From the NCBI GenBank assembly GCA_009760855.2, contig WPIO01000009.1, forward strand, positions 553,501 through 617,500: a stretch of DNA of 64,000 bases, in the 5' to 3' direction. The notes beneath the pieces are model-generated. The model was not told where the DNA came from. It ran no database searches and saw only the letters and a program-made list of their open reading frames with translations. A program made the position numbers and the translations under genes. Of the stretch, positions 32,851 to 45,400 are shown piece after piece (the first letter of the stretch is position 1; every line of letters starts with the position of its first letter). The stretch comes from Cristatella mucedo. Lineage: Eukaryota > Bryozoa > Phylactolaemata > Cristatellidae.

Positions 32851-35800
32851 TCACACCACTCTGTGTCAGCCGTACAGCAAATGGGCCTCGAGTCCAGTGC
32901 AACTTTGAGACACAGTAGCTATGGGTACCGGGTGTTGTATGCCACGTGTCTTGAAGGTTCGACCCAACTTGCGTCGTCGATATGCTTCCCACAGCTGTCT
33001 GCATGTAGAGGCTGAGGCATGGGAGGTACCATACATTGCCATGTGAGCTGTCTACCTCTCGGGCCTACTATTGTATCAGGTCAGGATCAGCCCAGACAGA
33101 TTTCATTTGTCAGTTTGAGGCTTCAGTGGACTTACAGTTATAATGAACCCGGTTATAGTGAATGTGTGGATATAACGAACGTGTATATATTTTAGTCTCA
33201 GCCGAATTCTATCTGCACCCATAGAAGGCTTGCCAGTGCCACAAAACAGTTAAGCCCCTACACACCAAATGCATAGTGCATTCCCAGCCTATGGTTTTAG
33301 GGGAATACGGAATTGGACACTGTGATCATCAGTAATACTTTTCGAAGAAGCCAAAACAGCCCAACTGAAAGGAAAATCCCACTATAGACAGAACGGTAGC
33401 TGTGGGCATGCACAACCTCTTACTGACAGGCTGCTGCAGTCAGATGTCTGCAGCTCTGGCAGAACCCCCCCCCCAGCATTGGCTCCTTGTTCAGTTGAAA
33501 GCTCAGTGAATGTTGACTATTGCACAGGGAAACTATATGAGATGCTTATTATGGGCCTCGATAAGTAGGATTCGAAGACCTTACCATGCTAGAGTTTTGA
33601 GCAATCTATTCTGCATTTACTGAGGCTGAGCAATCTGTCTCAGATAGCACCCAGGTTTGAGGTTCTTAGTTGGCCGACTTGTGTGCTAAGCTGAGTAGTG
33701 TGTGTTCTGTACTTAGTGAGGCAGCAGCAGCACTCGTCATAGTCACAGCTAATGATCATCTTGCCAGCTGATGTGCTGTTGTCTTGCGATAGCCTATCAG
33801 GTCGTTAGGCAGCTTCGTACCGAGTACATATCGTAGGACACTTAGCTGGTAGCTAGCTTGTGCAGGAGCAGTGGAAGGCAGAGAGAGCAAGAGTGAATCA
33901 TGCAGTGTCACACTGACAGATCGCATTGCTGATCGGGGGGGGGGGGGGGCAAGGAGTGGCTGGCTGCTTGTCGAAGTAGCCGAGGGAACCGGATGTTGAC
34001 ATCTGCTTGTTCCTGCCTCTATGGCCTCCATTATATTGGGCGCATCCCTCCTGCTAAGCCAAGCAAGATACAGCACTGTAACTGTGTGTTGGTCACCTGC
34101 ATTGTGTTGGAAACAGAAGCCTTGTAGCCTAACTGAGCTGGCTGCTACTGCTGTGTTCGGCGGTGCATCTCAGCAAAAAGTGTAGGCTGTTTGAGCTGTT
34201 AGTGTGTTATGCCACTTGTATTTTTGATCGTAATGGATGTAACCAGGCAACCGACGCCGATGGGAGGATGATTAGGGAGGGTGCAGGAGAGTGACTAAGA
34301 TACTTGTATCCTGCTTGGAGTTTAAGGAGGCTTTAAAGGAGGCTTGAGTTCAGCTTGGGAGGCACATGTGGACTCATTCTTCCTCAGTCGTAGGAAAGCA
34401 CAGCGAACACTAACAGGGCTGGTCTTGCATTGTAAGGGTTCACCCGATTGGCTCAGCCTCTTAGTGTGCAATGGTGGCTCACTTTTGCCTGTTGGCGTTG
34501 GACATTATCTGCGAAGTGTACATGATTTTAGTGTGCGTGCATGCGTGTGTGTGCGTGTGTGTGTGAGTGGATACACGAGACAAACTATGTTCTTGTCGAT
34601 CGTCGTATATTTACGGTGTCCACTGCTCAGAGCAGACCTGACCGAGCCAGGCCTTGTGCTGCTGATCGGAGCAACAGCAGTGATTGGTGAAGCCATTCAT
34701 TCAAGCCGGTTGTTCATGCTCTTGGGATTTCAGCTAGTGCCCATCACTTGTACTTTTCAGCTGATACTTCTACTGCTAAGACTGCTTGGTCATGTGGGCT
34801 GAAGCTATGTGGCTTGCGTAGCCTGATGCGCCAGCAAAACAAGCATACTAGAAATGTGATGCAATGTACGTCTGTGTGGGTTGGATTTGCCACATCAATC
34901 CCCCACCCCCACAGTGTGTGATGTGGTGGCCAAGCTGTTATAAGCCTGATTGTTAAGATGGCCGAAGCCCTTATGTTCTAATAGGATGAATGTTTCTTTA
35001 CATCAGCCGCCAAGATAGTCTGAGTCAATAGTGTTTGAATGTGTGTTGGCTTCGGTCCCTCTAGATAAAGGTGGTCCCTCTAGATAAAGGAGGCTCTGAC
35101 ACCTCAGCAATTTGCATATGTGACCTAGTTTCAGCAGTTCTTAGCAGTCACCGTTTTAAGATTTCAGCTTATTAGTAATTAGTTGGCTATGGACGATATA
35201 ATTCCAGTCTAATAGACTGATTTTGGTGTGAGGGGTTAGGGGCTATAGACCAGGAGCTGCCCCTTACTGTCTGAAGCATGGGTATTGATGAATGGAAATG
35301 CAGGAACTAGAGCTAGGCTCACTCCGAAACCATTCTGCTATGGGCGTTTCAGCAGTAGATCCACGTCTGATCAGTTCCTGGCTTGTGGTGCCAAAAGCAA
35401 ACCCCAAAAGGTAGTGGTCTGCCGATTGAGATTGCCAAACACAGGCTGCATTCGGTGGATGTGTCCCTGGTGGTGGCTATGGCAGTGATGGTGGTGGTAG
35501 TGGCACTGGTGGTGGCCACAGCTGATGTTGGGTGAAGGAAGAACATTCATACTGGTCGCTATCGGTGTCTTGCTGTAGATGGATCGTTGCCCAGATCAGC
35601 AACTCAGCCAATACCTCCGTTGCTTGCAAAGCCTGTCCAATCCATGGTCGGCATCGAGTCTAATGCAGGTGCTGGTTCTAAGTCTTCACATTCTGCATTC
35701 AGCCAGATCTTACTGCCATCAGTGCTAAGGCCCAGAGAAGGCCTTCCACGTGGACTCTAATGGACCTGGCATTTAGTGGTCCCGGCATAGAATAGCAGAT

Positions 35801-36050
35801 CGTGTGGCATCTTCAATGTGTACAAGACCGGAGCAGTTTGGTAGCATCTCTTGACATAGCCCATGCGTGCTTTTACTTAAATTCATCGGTTTCGGAATTG
35901 TTGTCTGCTCGATTCTTTTCCGGTGTCAGTCCGACGGCAGGCTGCCTCCTGTCGGTCTAGCTTAAAAAATTAAGTTTGTCAAGCCTCCCAGCGCTGTGGT
36001 GACATCCAATAGCAGAATAATGAAAGGAGACCTGCTGCTGTCGCCTGTAC
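32851..36050. other. Intergenic, mostly unrecognised
   Basis: A stretch at 33135-33190 has TTATAATGAACC and GATATAACGAAC, like the ends of pogo/Tigger-type transposons, but I could not find the matching other end. A G run lies at 33937-33949 and a GT-rich tract near 34535-34566. Open frames here have no recognisable product. Confidence 0.45.
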
Positions 36051-36059
36051 TGGGAACTG

Positions 36060-36610
36060 ACCCTGGACCACATTAAACCACTTCACAGAACTGACCTGCA
36101 CTGGCTCCCATCAAGCAGCATATCGACTTCAAGGTTCTTTCACTCACTTTTGGCTATTGCATCTCTTGCTTTGGCCTATCGATTGGAAATACGTCCTAAT
36201 CAGGCTCCACATCGTGCCACCTGCTCTTGCGACTCAAGTCGTTTAGCTGTGCCTCCACCCAACCTCAATTCTTTTGGAGACTATGTCTTCAGTTTGTATT
36301 CTCCCAAAGCATGGAACTCGCTCCCAACTGATATATGGCATCCTCTCACCGTGACATTTAGAAAAATCTGAAAAACTCACCTGTTCCTCACCACATTTGC
36401 TGTGAATATGTTCTTTGTGTGCTTACGCATGCTGACACTCCATGTTATCGTTAACGAATTGCCCTGCTTTATTTCCAGCATTTTTAAAGGACCTAGAAAG
36501 AGATTTAGTTCTCTAAGTGACTATACAAATGAATTATTATTTGTATTAGTATTATTATTGATTATTTGTATTAGTATTATAGTATTATTATTGATAACCT
36601 CTGCTACTCC
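36060..36610 (+). mobile_element. LINE fragment, RT C-terminal part and 3' end (decayed)
   Basis: LTCTGSHQ and YRLQGS near 36095 correspond to [17 protein letters not shown] of the intact LINE after frame slips. NLNSFGDYVFSLYSPKAWNS at about 36267-36326 corresponds to [20 protein letters not shown]. The 3' end CCTAGAAAGAGATTTAGTTC is at about 36490, with a long ATT-rich tail to about 36600. Confidence 0.88.
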
Positions 36611-37250
36611 ACCATTAGGTCACCTGTGCTTGCTAAGGAAAGAGCAGCTGTAGCCCATGACATTGAGAGTTGGTGGGAAGTCTTCCCTCCGGCATCCTTA
36701 ATACAATATTTGTTCAGGCACCTTCGTTTTTTGGAGCTGCATGTCACATGACTTGAGATATGACGTTCCCCAGTGGTTTATGGCTTGTGTGTACTTCTGT
36801 TACTATGGATTGCAATTTGATTAGCGATGGTATTTATGGAGGCAGTTCCGTGATATCCTTGTGCTAGAGGATGTGATTCAGGCTTGTAAAGGATGGGTAG
36901 GGGCTACAGGCTCATAGCCAGGCTGGCTATTTGTCAGTCACTGCCAATTCCCTTGACCCCTACATGTCCTTGAACTGTCAGGATCTAGATTAGTTTACTC
37001 TTGAAACACAAGTGTCTAGCTAGCTTGTCCCACCTTTGCTGCCGGTGCCTACTTTTTTGCATTGGATTTCTTTTGAAGTTGTGTGTTTAGCAGTCAGGGG
37101 GACATTGAATTAATGCAGATGTGCTGCTCTTGCTCCTTTGTGCCCACATTTGGTGGAAGTACTCGGCTCTGCTAAAGTCCGGCTGCCGGTTAAACGACAT
37201 ATGGCTCCTGGTGGCTTTATTGGCAGCTGATTATGTGGGCACAAATGGTT

Positions 37251-37281
<31 letters not shown>

Positions 37282-37303
37282 CTATCTATTTGTAGTTGTC
37301 AAA
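36611..37303. other. 5' flank of the tropomodulin gene
   Basis: No coding sequence is seen here. A (TA)n tract at 37253-37280 ends 23 bp before the start codon. TATTTGTAG at 37287-37295 looks like a splice acceptor, so the coding start may sit in an exon whose 5' untranslated exon is further upstream. Confidence 0.5.
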
Positions 37304-40300
37304 ATGAGCGGACCTTGGGTCAAGCCTGTGCGTACGACTGCCTACGATGATATGGATATTGACGATCTCCTGGCGCAGCTAACACCGGAGGAAATCGAGC
37401 AGTTGCAAAATGAAGTCGATCCCGATGTAAGCGAGTGAATCTCTTGCGAGTGCATGCCCGGCGCTCTAGGCACGCCCGAGCGGCGCCGGGGATGCACTCT
37501 CAGGTGTCTGTCTGCTCTTCTTACTTGGCTCGCTGACCTTCCGTGTGAGCTGTACTGAGCGTGGCCAGTGACAAGCTAGCGACAAGAGCAGCCAGTCTGG
37601 AACAAAAGGGAATGCTGTGACAGGTGGGTGGGTAAAAGGGGAGGGCAGGTGGCCAGTGCGGAGCCGGCTCGACTCGGGCTGTGCCCCTGCCCGGTGCCTG
37701 AGCTGCATCCGGTGGAGGGTGCATTTTTGCTTGCTCGCCTTTTGCTGCCACACGTGTTGAGGTGAGTGCCCTCAGTGGCTTGCCGTTGAGGAGATGGGCG
37801 TGCCCACTTGACTGCCTGCAAGTGCAGGTGTGGTAGCAGAGGCTTGGATAGCTGCTTGAGCTGCGTCAGAGGTGCTGTTTTTTTTCGTTTCATCAATCGG
37901 AGTGCCTACCGTGTGTCTTACTGTTGCTAAACCAGATAATTATGGTGGTTTGCATTGAGTTGCCGTGATTTGACATGCAAATTTGAGTGCCCTGCAAATT
38001 TGGGTGCCTGCATCGGGCTGGACAGTGCAAAGCTTGCATGCCATTTTTTTCACCTGGCTCTATCTCTTTGCCACTGACATAATGCATGTTTAGTGCTTTC
38101 GGTGGTTGGTGCACGTCGAAACCCGATCTCGCTGACTCATCAGAAGCTATCACCATGTGCCTACGAGGCCTGGTGCCAGCGCAGATGTCATAGTATAGTG
38201 CTCGGTTGATCGATTGTCCAGTGCATCTCAGTAATCTAATGTATGTATCTCCGTCTGTAACTCCACAAAGCCACAAAGACTATATGGATGTTACGAAGGA
38301 GAGTTTTGTATGCACTCACAGCTTAAGCGGCTTTTGATATGCATTCGGTAGCCAACAGACTCAATGCTGACTGCTGCTTCAGTCAGCATCTCAGCCTCGG
38401 CTGCACGGCCTCATTGCAGCTTGGCTTCCTGGCGCTGTTGGATTGTCAGGTTTTTATGAGGGGTGCGTGCTCCCGGGACAGCGCAGCTAGAGTAATGCTA
38501 GCAGAGCAAGCCACGCTGAGCTGCCATGACTCAATGTGCATTCCATTCATTCTGTAGGACTCGCTGCTGCCGGCGTCGGACCGATGCAAGTACAAGACGG
38601 ACAAGGCGCCAACCGGGCCTTACAACAGGGAAGCGCTGGTCGGGTGGTTAGAGAAAAAAGCTAAAGAAGAGAAGGACTGGGATCAGAACAAGGCGTTCAT
38701 CAAGGTAGTGGCCAATGCCATTCCGTGGTCTCCTTTGACCTGCGCTCACACTGGTCAATTTTGACCTACCGAGTTTCCGCCTTAGAATGCAGCGGACTCA
38801 GCTGAAATTGGAATGGACAGAAACTCTGAAGTGTCAGACGTTTTTTTCTGTTCAAAATAGGAACCTATGATCACAAGTGGCTTTACTTACTAATAATTCG
38901 GAAGTCATCGTGGCAGTAAACATTAGTTGTGTGCACCCACATGCATGCATGCACGTGGAGGTGGAACACCCTATACACGTGCATGCAGACACGCACGTGC
39001 ACACAGTAGACACACGCTTGCACCTCGATTACCATCATCCTGTAGCTTTGAGTGAATCCCCCATCAGATCTCCTAGCACTGAGCGTCATAGAACCGGACA
39101 AGAATCGGCAGAGACAGGGGAGCATGGATCCAGTCATTTAGATGATTTAGATAAGATAATGATGGACACATTAAACATGTACAAACCCTTATGATGCATG
39201 CATAGAATATACATTAAATGAGTATATGTAGTTGCATTGCGGTGAATGAATGGACATTGCCCGACAATACCTGTAAATTTGAATAGAATAGTAATATGCT
39301 TCACGTGATGAAAAACATCATCATGTCAAAACATCATGTCAAGTAGAATCGATTAAATATGTGGTTGTGCACCAAAGCGCTCAAAAAGCTGCTCAGGCTT
39401 TCTTCGGGCTTCAAGAAATCCTCTAGAATGAAACCATTCAGTCCAAATGAAGACGCTCAGTGGCACGAGCACTCACAGACATTTGCACACGCCTGCACGT
39501 GGCATACACATTCAGTGTAAACATGTGCACTTACTCATTGCAAGCTGACAATACGGTAATTGTGTGGGTTTACTTACTGATATGCCATGCCCTTGTCATG
39601 CTAGTGTATAATAATAATGGTAATAATACATTTGTTATAGCACTCTCAGAGCTCAATCGCTTTCTAGGCACTTGACATTTGCTACAAATGAAGCACGGTC
39701 GAATGGTTAGTGGTGGGTATCATGCTCAAAGGAAACAAGCATAGCATTGTTTGGGGTTACATTCATTCACAGGGTCAGCATGCAAATAGGGTTAGTGGCA
39801 GCATGCATAGCACATAAAGGACGAATTACACGGGCCCACTAAATGCTGTGATAAATAGATGCATTTTTAATTTCTTTTTAAATGTGGTCAAGTCAGGGGA
39901 TGTCGTGATGCAAGTCGGAAGTGAGTTCCAGCCTTTGGGAGCATACGAACTAAAGGCACGGTCTCCAAAGGATTTGACATTTGTTGCTTGATGTTTTGGT
40001 GGTGCTTGCTCTAGGGTTTAGCATTCTCCAATTCACTAGCTCAGTGGTCCTATTTGGCTTGTGATATAATAATAATAATAATGATGATTTTGTGTATCAT
40101 AATTTTGTATAGCAGAATATTTTGTAGAATACGTTTGTGTAGCACCCTCAGGGAACTGAATCTCTTTCTAGGCACTTTGCAGATGTGAGTGCTAGCCTGG
40201 TGCCGGACAAGGCTGTCTGGATTGCAGCATCCTGTCATGGGAGCGTCATCTTTGTGTGAAGCTTCGTGCTACTCGAGGCTTTGGTAGTTGTGGCGTGACT

Positions 40301-42413
40301 TTGCGGAGTGCGCAGCGCGTAGCCCTGTGTTCTGATAGTTCTTCTTGTCCGGATTGTCAGTGGTATAGGATAGGTGTAGTTAGCTGCAGCTACACTCGAG
40401 TTCTACCTCTTGGTGTGTGGATTGGGATATTCGCTTAAAGCTCTGTGGTATTGCCTATGCCATTCTCAACTGTGTAGCAGCAGCTTGCGGGTCTACCGAT
40501 GTCGCATAGCATTCCTTGCGCGGCTCCTCCATCGCTGCGGTCCGTACCCTGTTGAATGCACGTAAAAGTGGTGTGTCTAAACTCAGAACCGTGCCGCCTG
40601 TTTACAGCACCACCATCCTCCTACCTGCGGTGGGAATAAAGAATTGCCTGATACAGGACTCTAGCTCATCTTGTTATGCATTTTTTTTCTTTTAGGAAAC
40701 TCGTGGCAAAGTTTGGGTGCCTAAACAGCAGGACGACTCCAGCCTGAAAGACGCCCGTGGGGAGAAGGTCTTCACCGAGTTCGACGACGTTCTGTCACAG
40801 GCCACCGAGGAGGAGCTCGTCGACCTGGCCGGTAAGAGACCTGCTTCCATCGTCTGCCATGCTCCCGCTCGTTCGGCCGGGTGCGCGAGCCGGCACGGCA
40901 GCCCTGCAAGTGCGCGAGCCCGAAATGGCTGCAAGCGCCTGTTGCCAGGCAGCGGAGCTGTGCTGGCTGGCATTCGCTTCGTTTTGGCTACGCCTTGACG
41001 CGCTGCCCCACCTGCTGCTGCTCACGGTCATGGCGCTTGGATGCTGGCATTGTGGCATGACAAACTGTCAGTCGTGTTACTCGTGTATCAATACACTGCC
41101 GTCAGTCCCTTCTCGAGCCCTTTATATCTTGCTCCGATGACCCTCCCTGCCATAACCGACCTCCATCTCCTCTTAGTTCTTTCGTTGTTTTCGTGCAACG
41201 TGCGTTGCCGAATTTGAATGTGTGCAAAATCACTCGGCCTGCCTGTGAGTGGACTAGGTCTCTCTGTCTCTCTCTTGTCTCTTTCTGTCTGTCTGTCTGT
41301 CTGACTGTCTGACTGTCTGTCTGTCTGTCTCTCTCACTCTCTCTGTCACTCTGTGTCTGTCTCTCTGTCTCTCTTTCAATCTCTTATGTCTATCTCTGTT
41401 TCCTCTCTCACAGTCTTATGAATGGCATATCAGAACTCTTGTGACTTTATTATGGCACATATCGGCACACGTGCAGCCCGTAACCTGCGCCTCCTGTCGG
41501 CAGTCCTTCCTTTCAATTTCAACGATAACTGTGCTGTGGAATCAATTCTTTTGAGAGGCCTGCTTGTTCGCACTGATGCCATGCCTTGCCACTTATACGA
41601 AGTAGTGTTATAGTAGTAGTGTTATAGTAGTGTTATAACTTATAGCTATGTGCTGTGATGAGTTGATGTGCTTCTTGCCAAGCCGCACGTATGCTGCCCG
41701 TGGACACGCTGCAGCTATATATCACTTGCAGCTGCTCTCGGATTTCACAGTATGCTCAATCAAGAGCAGTATAACTCCTCATTGGAAAACAAGCCTGTTT
41801 TGGGTGGATTCAAAGGTACGTTCTGATACTGGTGCCACCATGCAAGTGGTGCTGTCTCTATTACAGTCCCATGTTGTTGCACGTATCCCAAATTCCATGT
41901 CTTTTGCCCCTCGCCATTGTACATGCTGGCACGACCGATATCGTCAGGCTTCTTTTACACAATTGTAAAGTGCCTAGAAAGAGATTGCGTTTTCTGATAA
42001 TGCTATACAAAATGCCCCGCCCTGATTTGGCCCAGGGGCTAAGGTGATCGTCTTTAACTTACGAGGTCAAGGTCCTCCACAACCAGTCATGGGTTCGCGC
42101 CTTGCAGCATGTGTGGCGCATCTGGAAAGAGATTCGGTTCTTTTAGATGCTATACGAATTAATTATATTTCATATATTTTTATTGTTATTATCATGGGCA
42201 ATTGTCTCGAAGTCGCCTAGAGCAGTACTTCTGGGAGAGACGTGTAATAGACGTCTATGAATCAGCAAAGTGAGTCCACAGGCATTGAACTCTAGTAAGA
42301 ATATAAGAATACTCTGCTTTTAAGAATGTTATGCGTACCAGATTTTGTTTGCAAATCATGTCTCACTTTGCATATTGGGAATACTCCACATATAAGAATG
42401 CCTATTTGCCGGC

Positions 42414-42450
<37 letters not shown>

Positions 42451-45400
42451 CGTGCGTGTGTGTGTCTGAGTGCGTGTGTGTGCGTGTGCGTGCGCGTGTG
42501 TGCGTGCGTGTGTGTGAAACCAACCGACGAGCAGCTCAAGAGTGCGTTGCATAGCCGCCCCGAGAGTCCTGCGGACCTGGTGGAGGAACCTTAAGTGTTC
42601 GTGAGCTCACGAGTGGAAAACTTAGCCTCATGAGGGTGCTTGCTATCCCCGACTCCTCCTGGAGGGGGCGGCACGTTCGGCCTGCTCTGTTCATTCCATT
42701 GCCTGCACCTTTTTCTCTTTGTTCTATACCGGGCAGACCTTGATAAGCCGAGCGTTTTCGTCGGGCGTGCCGTTGTTGCTTTCCCAAGTCGCGTTAGGTT
42801 GTGCTGCCTGAGCTGTAGTGAGACGTGAGCGGCTGCTGTGCACTTCCGGCAACCGTGCGAGCCTGCATCGTCCTTTGCATTTTGAAGGTGTCGCGAGATC
42901 GGAGAAGCTGCAGCCTGTTCCTGACCTGCCACCGAACACGACCGATGTCATGCAGGCGTTACAGCAGCTGAAGAGCAACGATCCCCAGCTGAAGGAGCTG
43001 AACCTGAACAACATGCGGGTACGTACACTTCTGGCCACTCGCAGGTGCACCATCAATGGTGAGTCGAGCTTACGTTCCTGTGGGGCGTGGGGTGGGACAC
43101 TGACTCCCAGCACCCAGCAAAGGAGACCAGAGTGTGTGTCGGTCGATGGCTGCTCTGTGTGTGTGTGCTTCTGAGCCTTATAGAGCCCTGTTCCATTTCT
43201 ACTTGCAAGTGCATCTGTCTAGCGCTACATGCTACAGTTGTGTGGGAGAGTGGTGGCGCTGTGTGATTGATCCGAATATAGTACGTTAGGGCCGTCGACG
43301 TTTTAGCCGGGCGATTTGTGCACAGACATTGCTGCCACAAGTGTTTCAGGTGTGCTCATGCTGACATAGTTTTCCCTGTCAAATCGACCAGTATTGCTAA
43401 TCAGCCGAAACGATTACTTCTAGGAAGTGTGGAGTTCTGCTAAGTGAGCCGTGAAAATTTGCAATTCGACCGCACAGATTAGTGAATCAATTGCATGTAG
43501 ATCTATGCCGGAGCAACTGAGGGTGTGGCTGCCACCTGGCAGCATCTGATAGTTGCCATGTGTAATCAATGTCGATTAAATTAGAATCCAGAAAATCATA
43601 AGAGCAGACATAGTATGACATTCATAAGCAGGGCGACAGTAAATTATTAGAATAAACATTGTATATGAGATTTTTTCAAAAACCGTGCTGGTAAGCTGTA
43701 AGAATAGCAGCACGTCTGCTGGGTCTTCTGGGACTAGAATGGCAGCAGAAGACTGCAAAGGATGCACGTTATGAGTAACTATATAACTTCTCCAGTCGCC
43801 AAGTTGTGCTGTGCTTCTGCAACAATGAGTGTGGCCTGTCTATTTGAGGCTGTATTGTATTGTAGTGCGATAGAATGGTGCCTATTCATAGGCAGTTCAT
43901 CCAGGCAGTTCATTCAGTCAGAGGCCTCAAAGCCCTGCTGCTTCTTAGCGGGACCTGGTGTCCACCTGTGTTCCCCTTCGGTTTACTCTGTGCACCTCAA
44001 AGAGGACTGCACCAATGTCAAGATGTTGCTGAGTGCCATGAAGTATGGCTGTACTTGCTTGAAAGTTATTGGAGACTTCTGGCAGACACTTGGAGGGTGC
44101 TTATGCCACCACTGCATATCAAGTTTGGCCTTGTCTAGCAATTTGTCACGGCTTTAGACAATGAGTCAGCAGCTTTCAAGTACCTCCAGGATGCCTATCC
44201 AAAACTGTTGGAGGCAAAGGTTAAAGCTGATGTCTTTGTCGGATCACAGATAAAGAAGATTTATGACGAATGCACCAGAAGCTGAACAGGATGGAGAAAG
44301 CGGTCTGGATTAGTTTCCTTTCGGTAGTTCGTGGCTTTCTGGGCAATCACAAGGCTGAAAACGACTTCGAGCTGCTGGTTCAGGCTCTCATAAAGAACTA
44401 TGGCCTAATGGGGTGCAGAGGATACTTAATATCATTTATGGTCATCTTGACAAATTCAAGGATAGCATGGGAGCTTATTCAGAGGAATAAGGCAAGTAAG
44501 TACCTTCACCTGGATATACTGAACTTTGAATGTCATTATAAAAACATAATAGAGGACTATTGTTGGGTCTTGTTCGTGAAAACGGTTTTAAGTATAGCTT
44601 CAAATCTACAGCATCTACCCATTTGTGTATCCTTTTGAGTGGTCATTTTTGTATGACCAGAGTAATTACATGTGAATTTGGATTAATTTGCTATTCTCTC
44701 TTGCTAAGGTTTTAACACAAGACATTATTTTGTCAGTTTTCCCATCGGAAATGCGATTTGAAGCTAAGCGCTATCCTAGTTTCAAGATCAGTTTGTAGGG
44801 AACCATGGCCATTTTCTGGACTTCTGAAACATAAGCACTTAGGAAATAGCACCACCAGGGGGTGAAACTTATCTAGGGAATTTTTATCTCGGCATTCTCC
44901 ATCCAACCAACTTTACCTCGTGTTTAATGCATGTACCTTTTAGCTCTGTCATCGAGACTTTTTGTGTATAGCTAAACAGGGGAGTTGTGGTCGTGGTGGG
45001 TGGTTTGCCATGCAGAGGAGAGGGAGTTAGCAAAGGTGAGTAGGGGATGCAGTAGGGGGTTGTTACTTGGGACATGCGATCTAGAATGCCTGTCCAGCAC
45101 AAGCGCATGCAAGCATTTACCGCATTGTATACACTGTTGCTGTGCTAACTACTGCCTGTTTGATCCTGTCGCATGAACTGTGTTTCATGTGCATCCCCGA
45201 CTTGAATAACTGGTTACATATGCTTGGTACAATATTTACAGACCATCCCACAAGAAATATTTATCGGTCTCCTGGATGCATTGAAGACAAATACTCAACT
45301 GGAGACGCTGTGTGTTGCCAACACTGGAATTACTGATAAGCTTGCCCAGGTAATGAGCTGATTTTGCTTTTAGCTTTTTGCCATCGACTGAGAGTCATGC

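Noticed and set aside
34344..34802. 152-codon plus-strand open frame
   Set aside because: It contains a GT-repeat translation (CVCVRVCV) and no recognisable domain.
42331..42594. KPTDEQLKSALHSRPES frame as the missing tropomodulin linker exon
   Set aside because: It has no usable acceptor because it runs out of a GT microsatellite. The true linker exon was found at 41732-41815.
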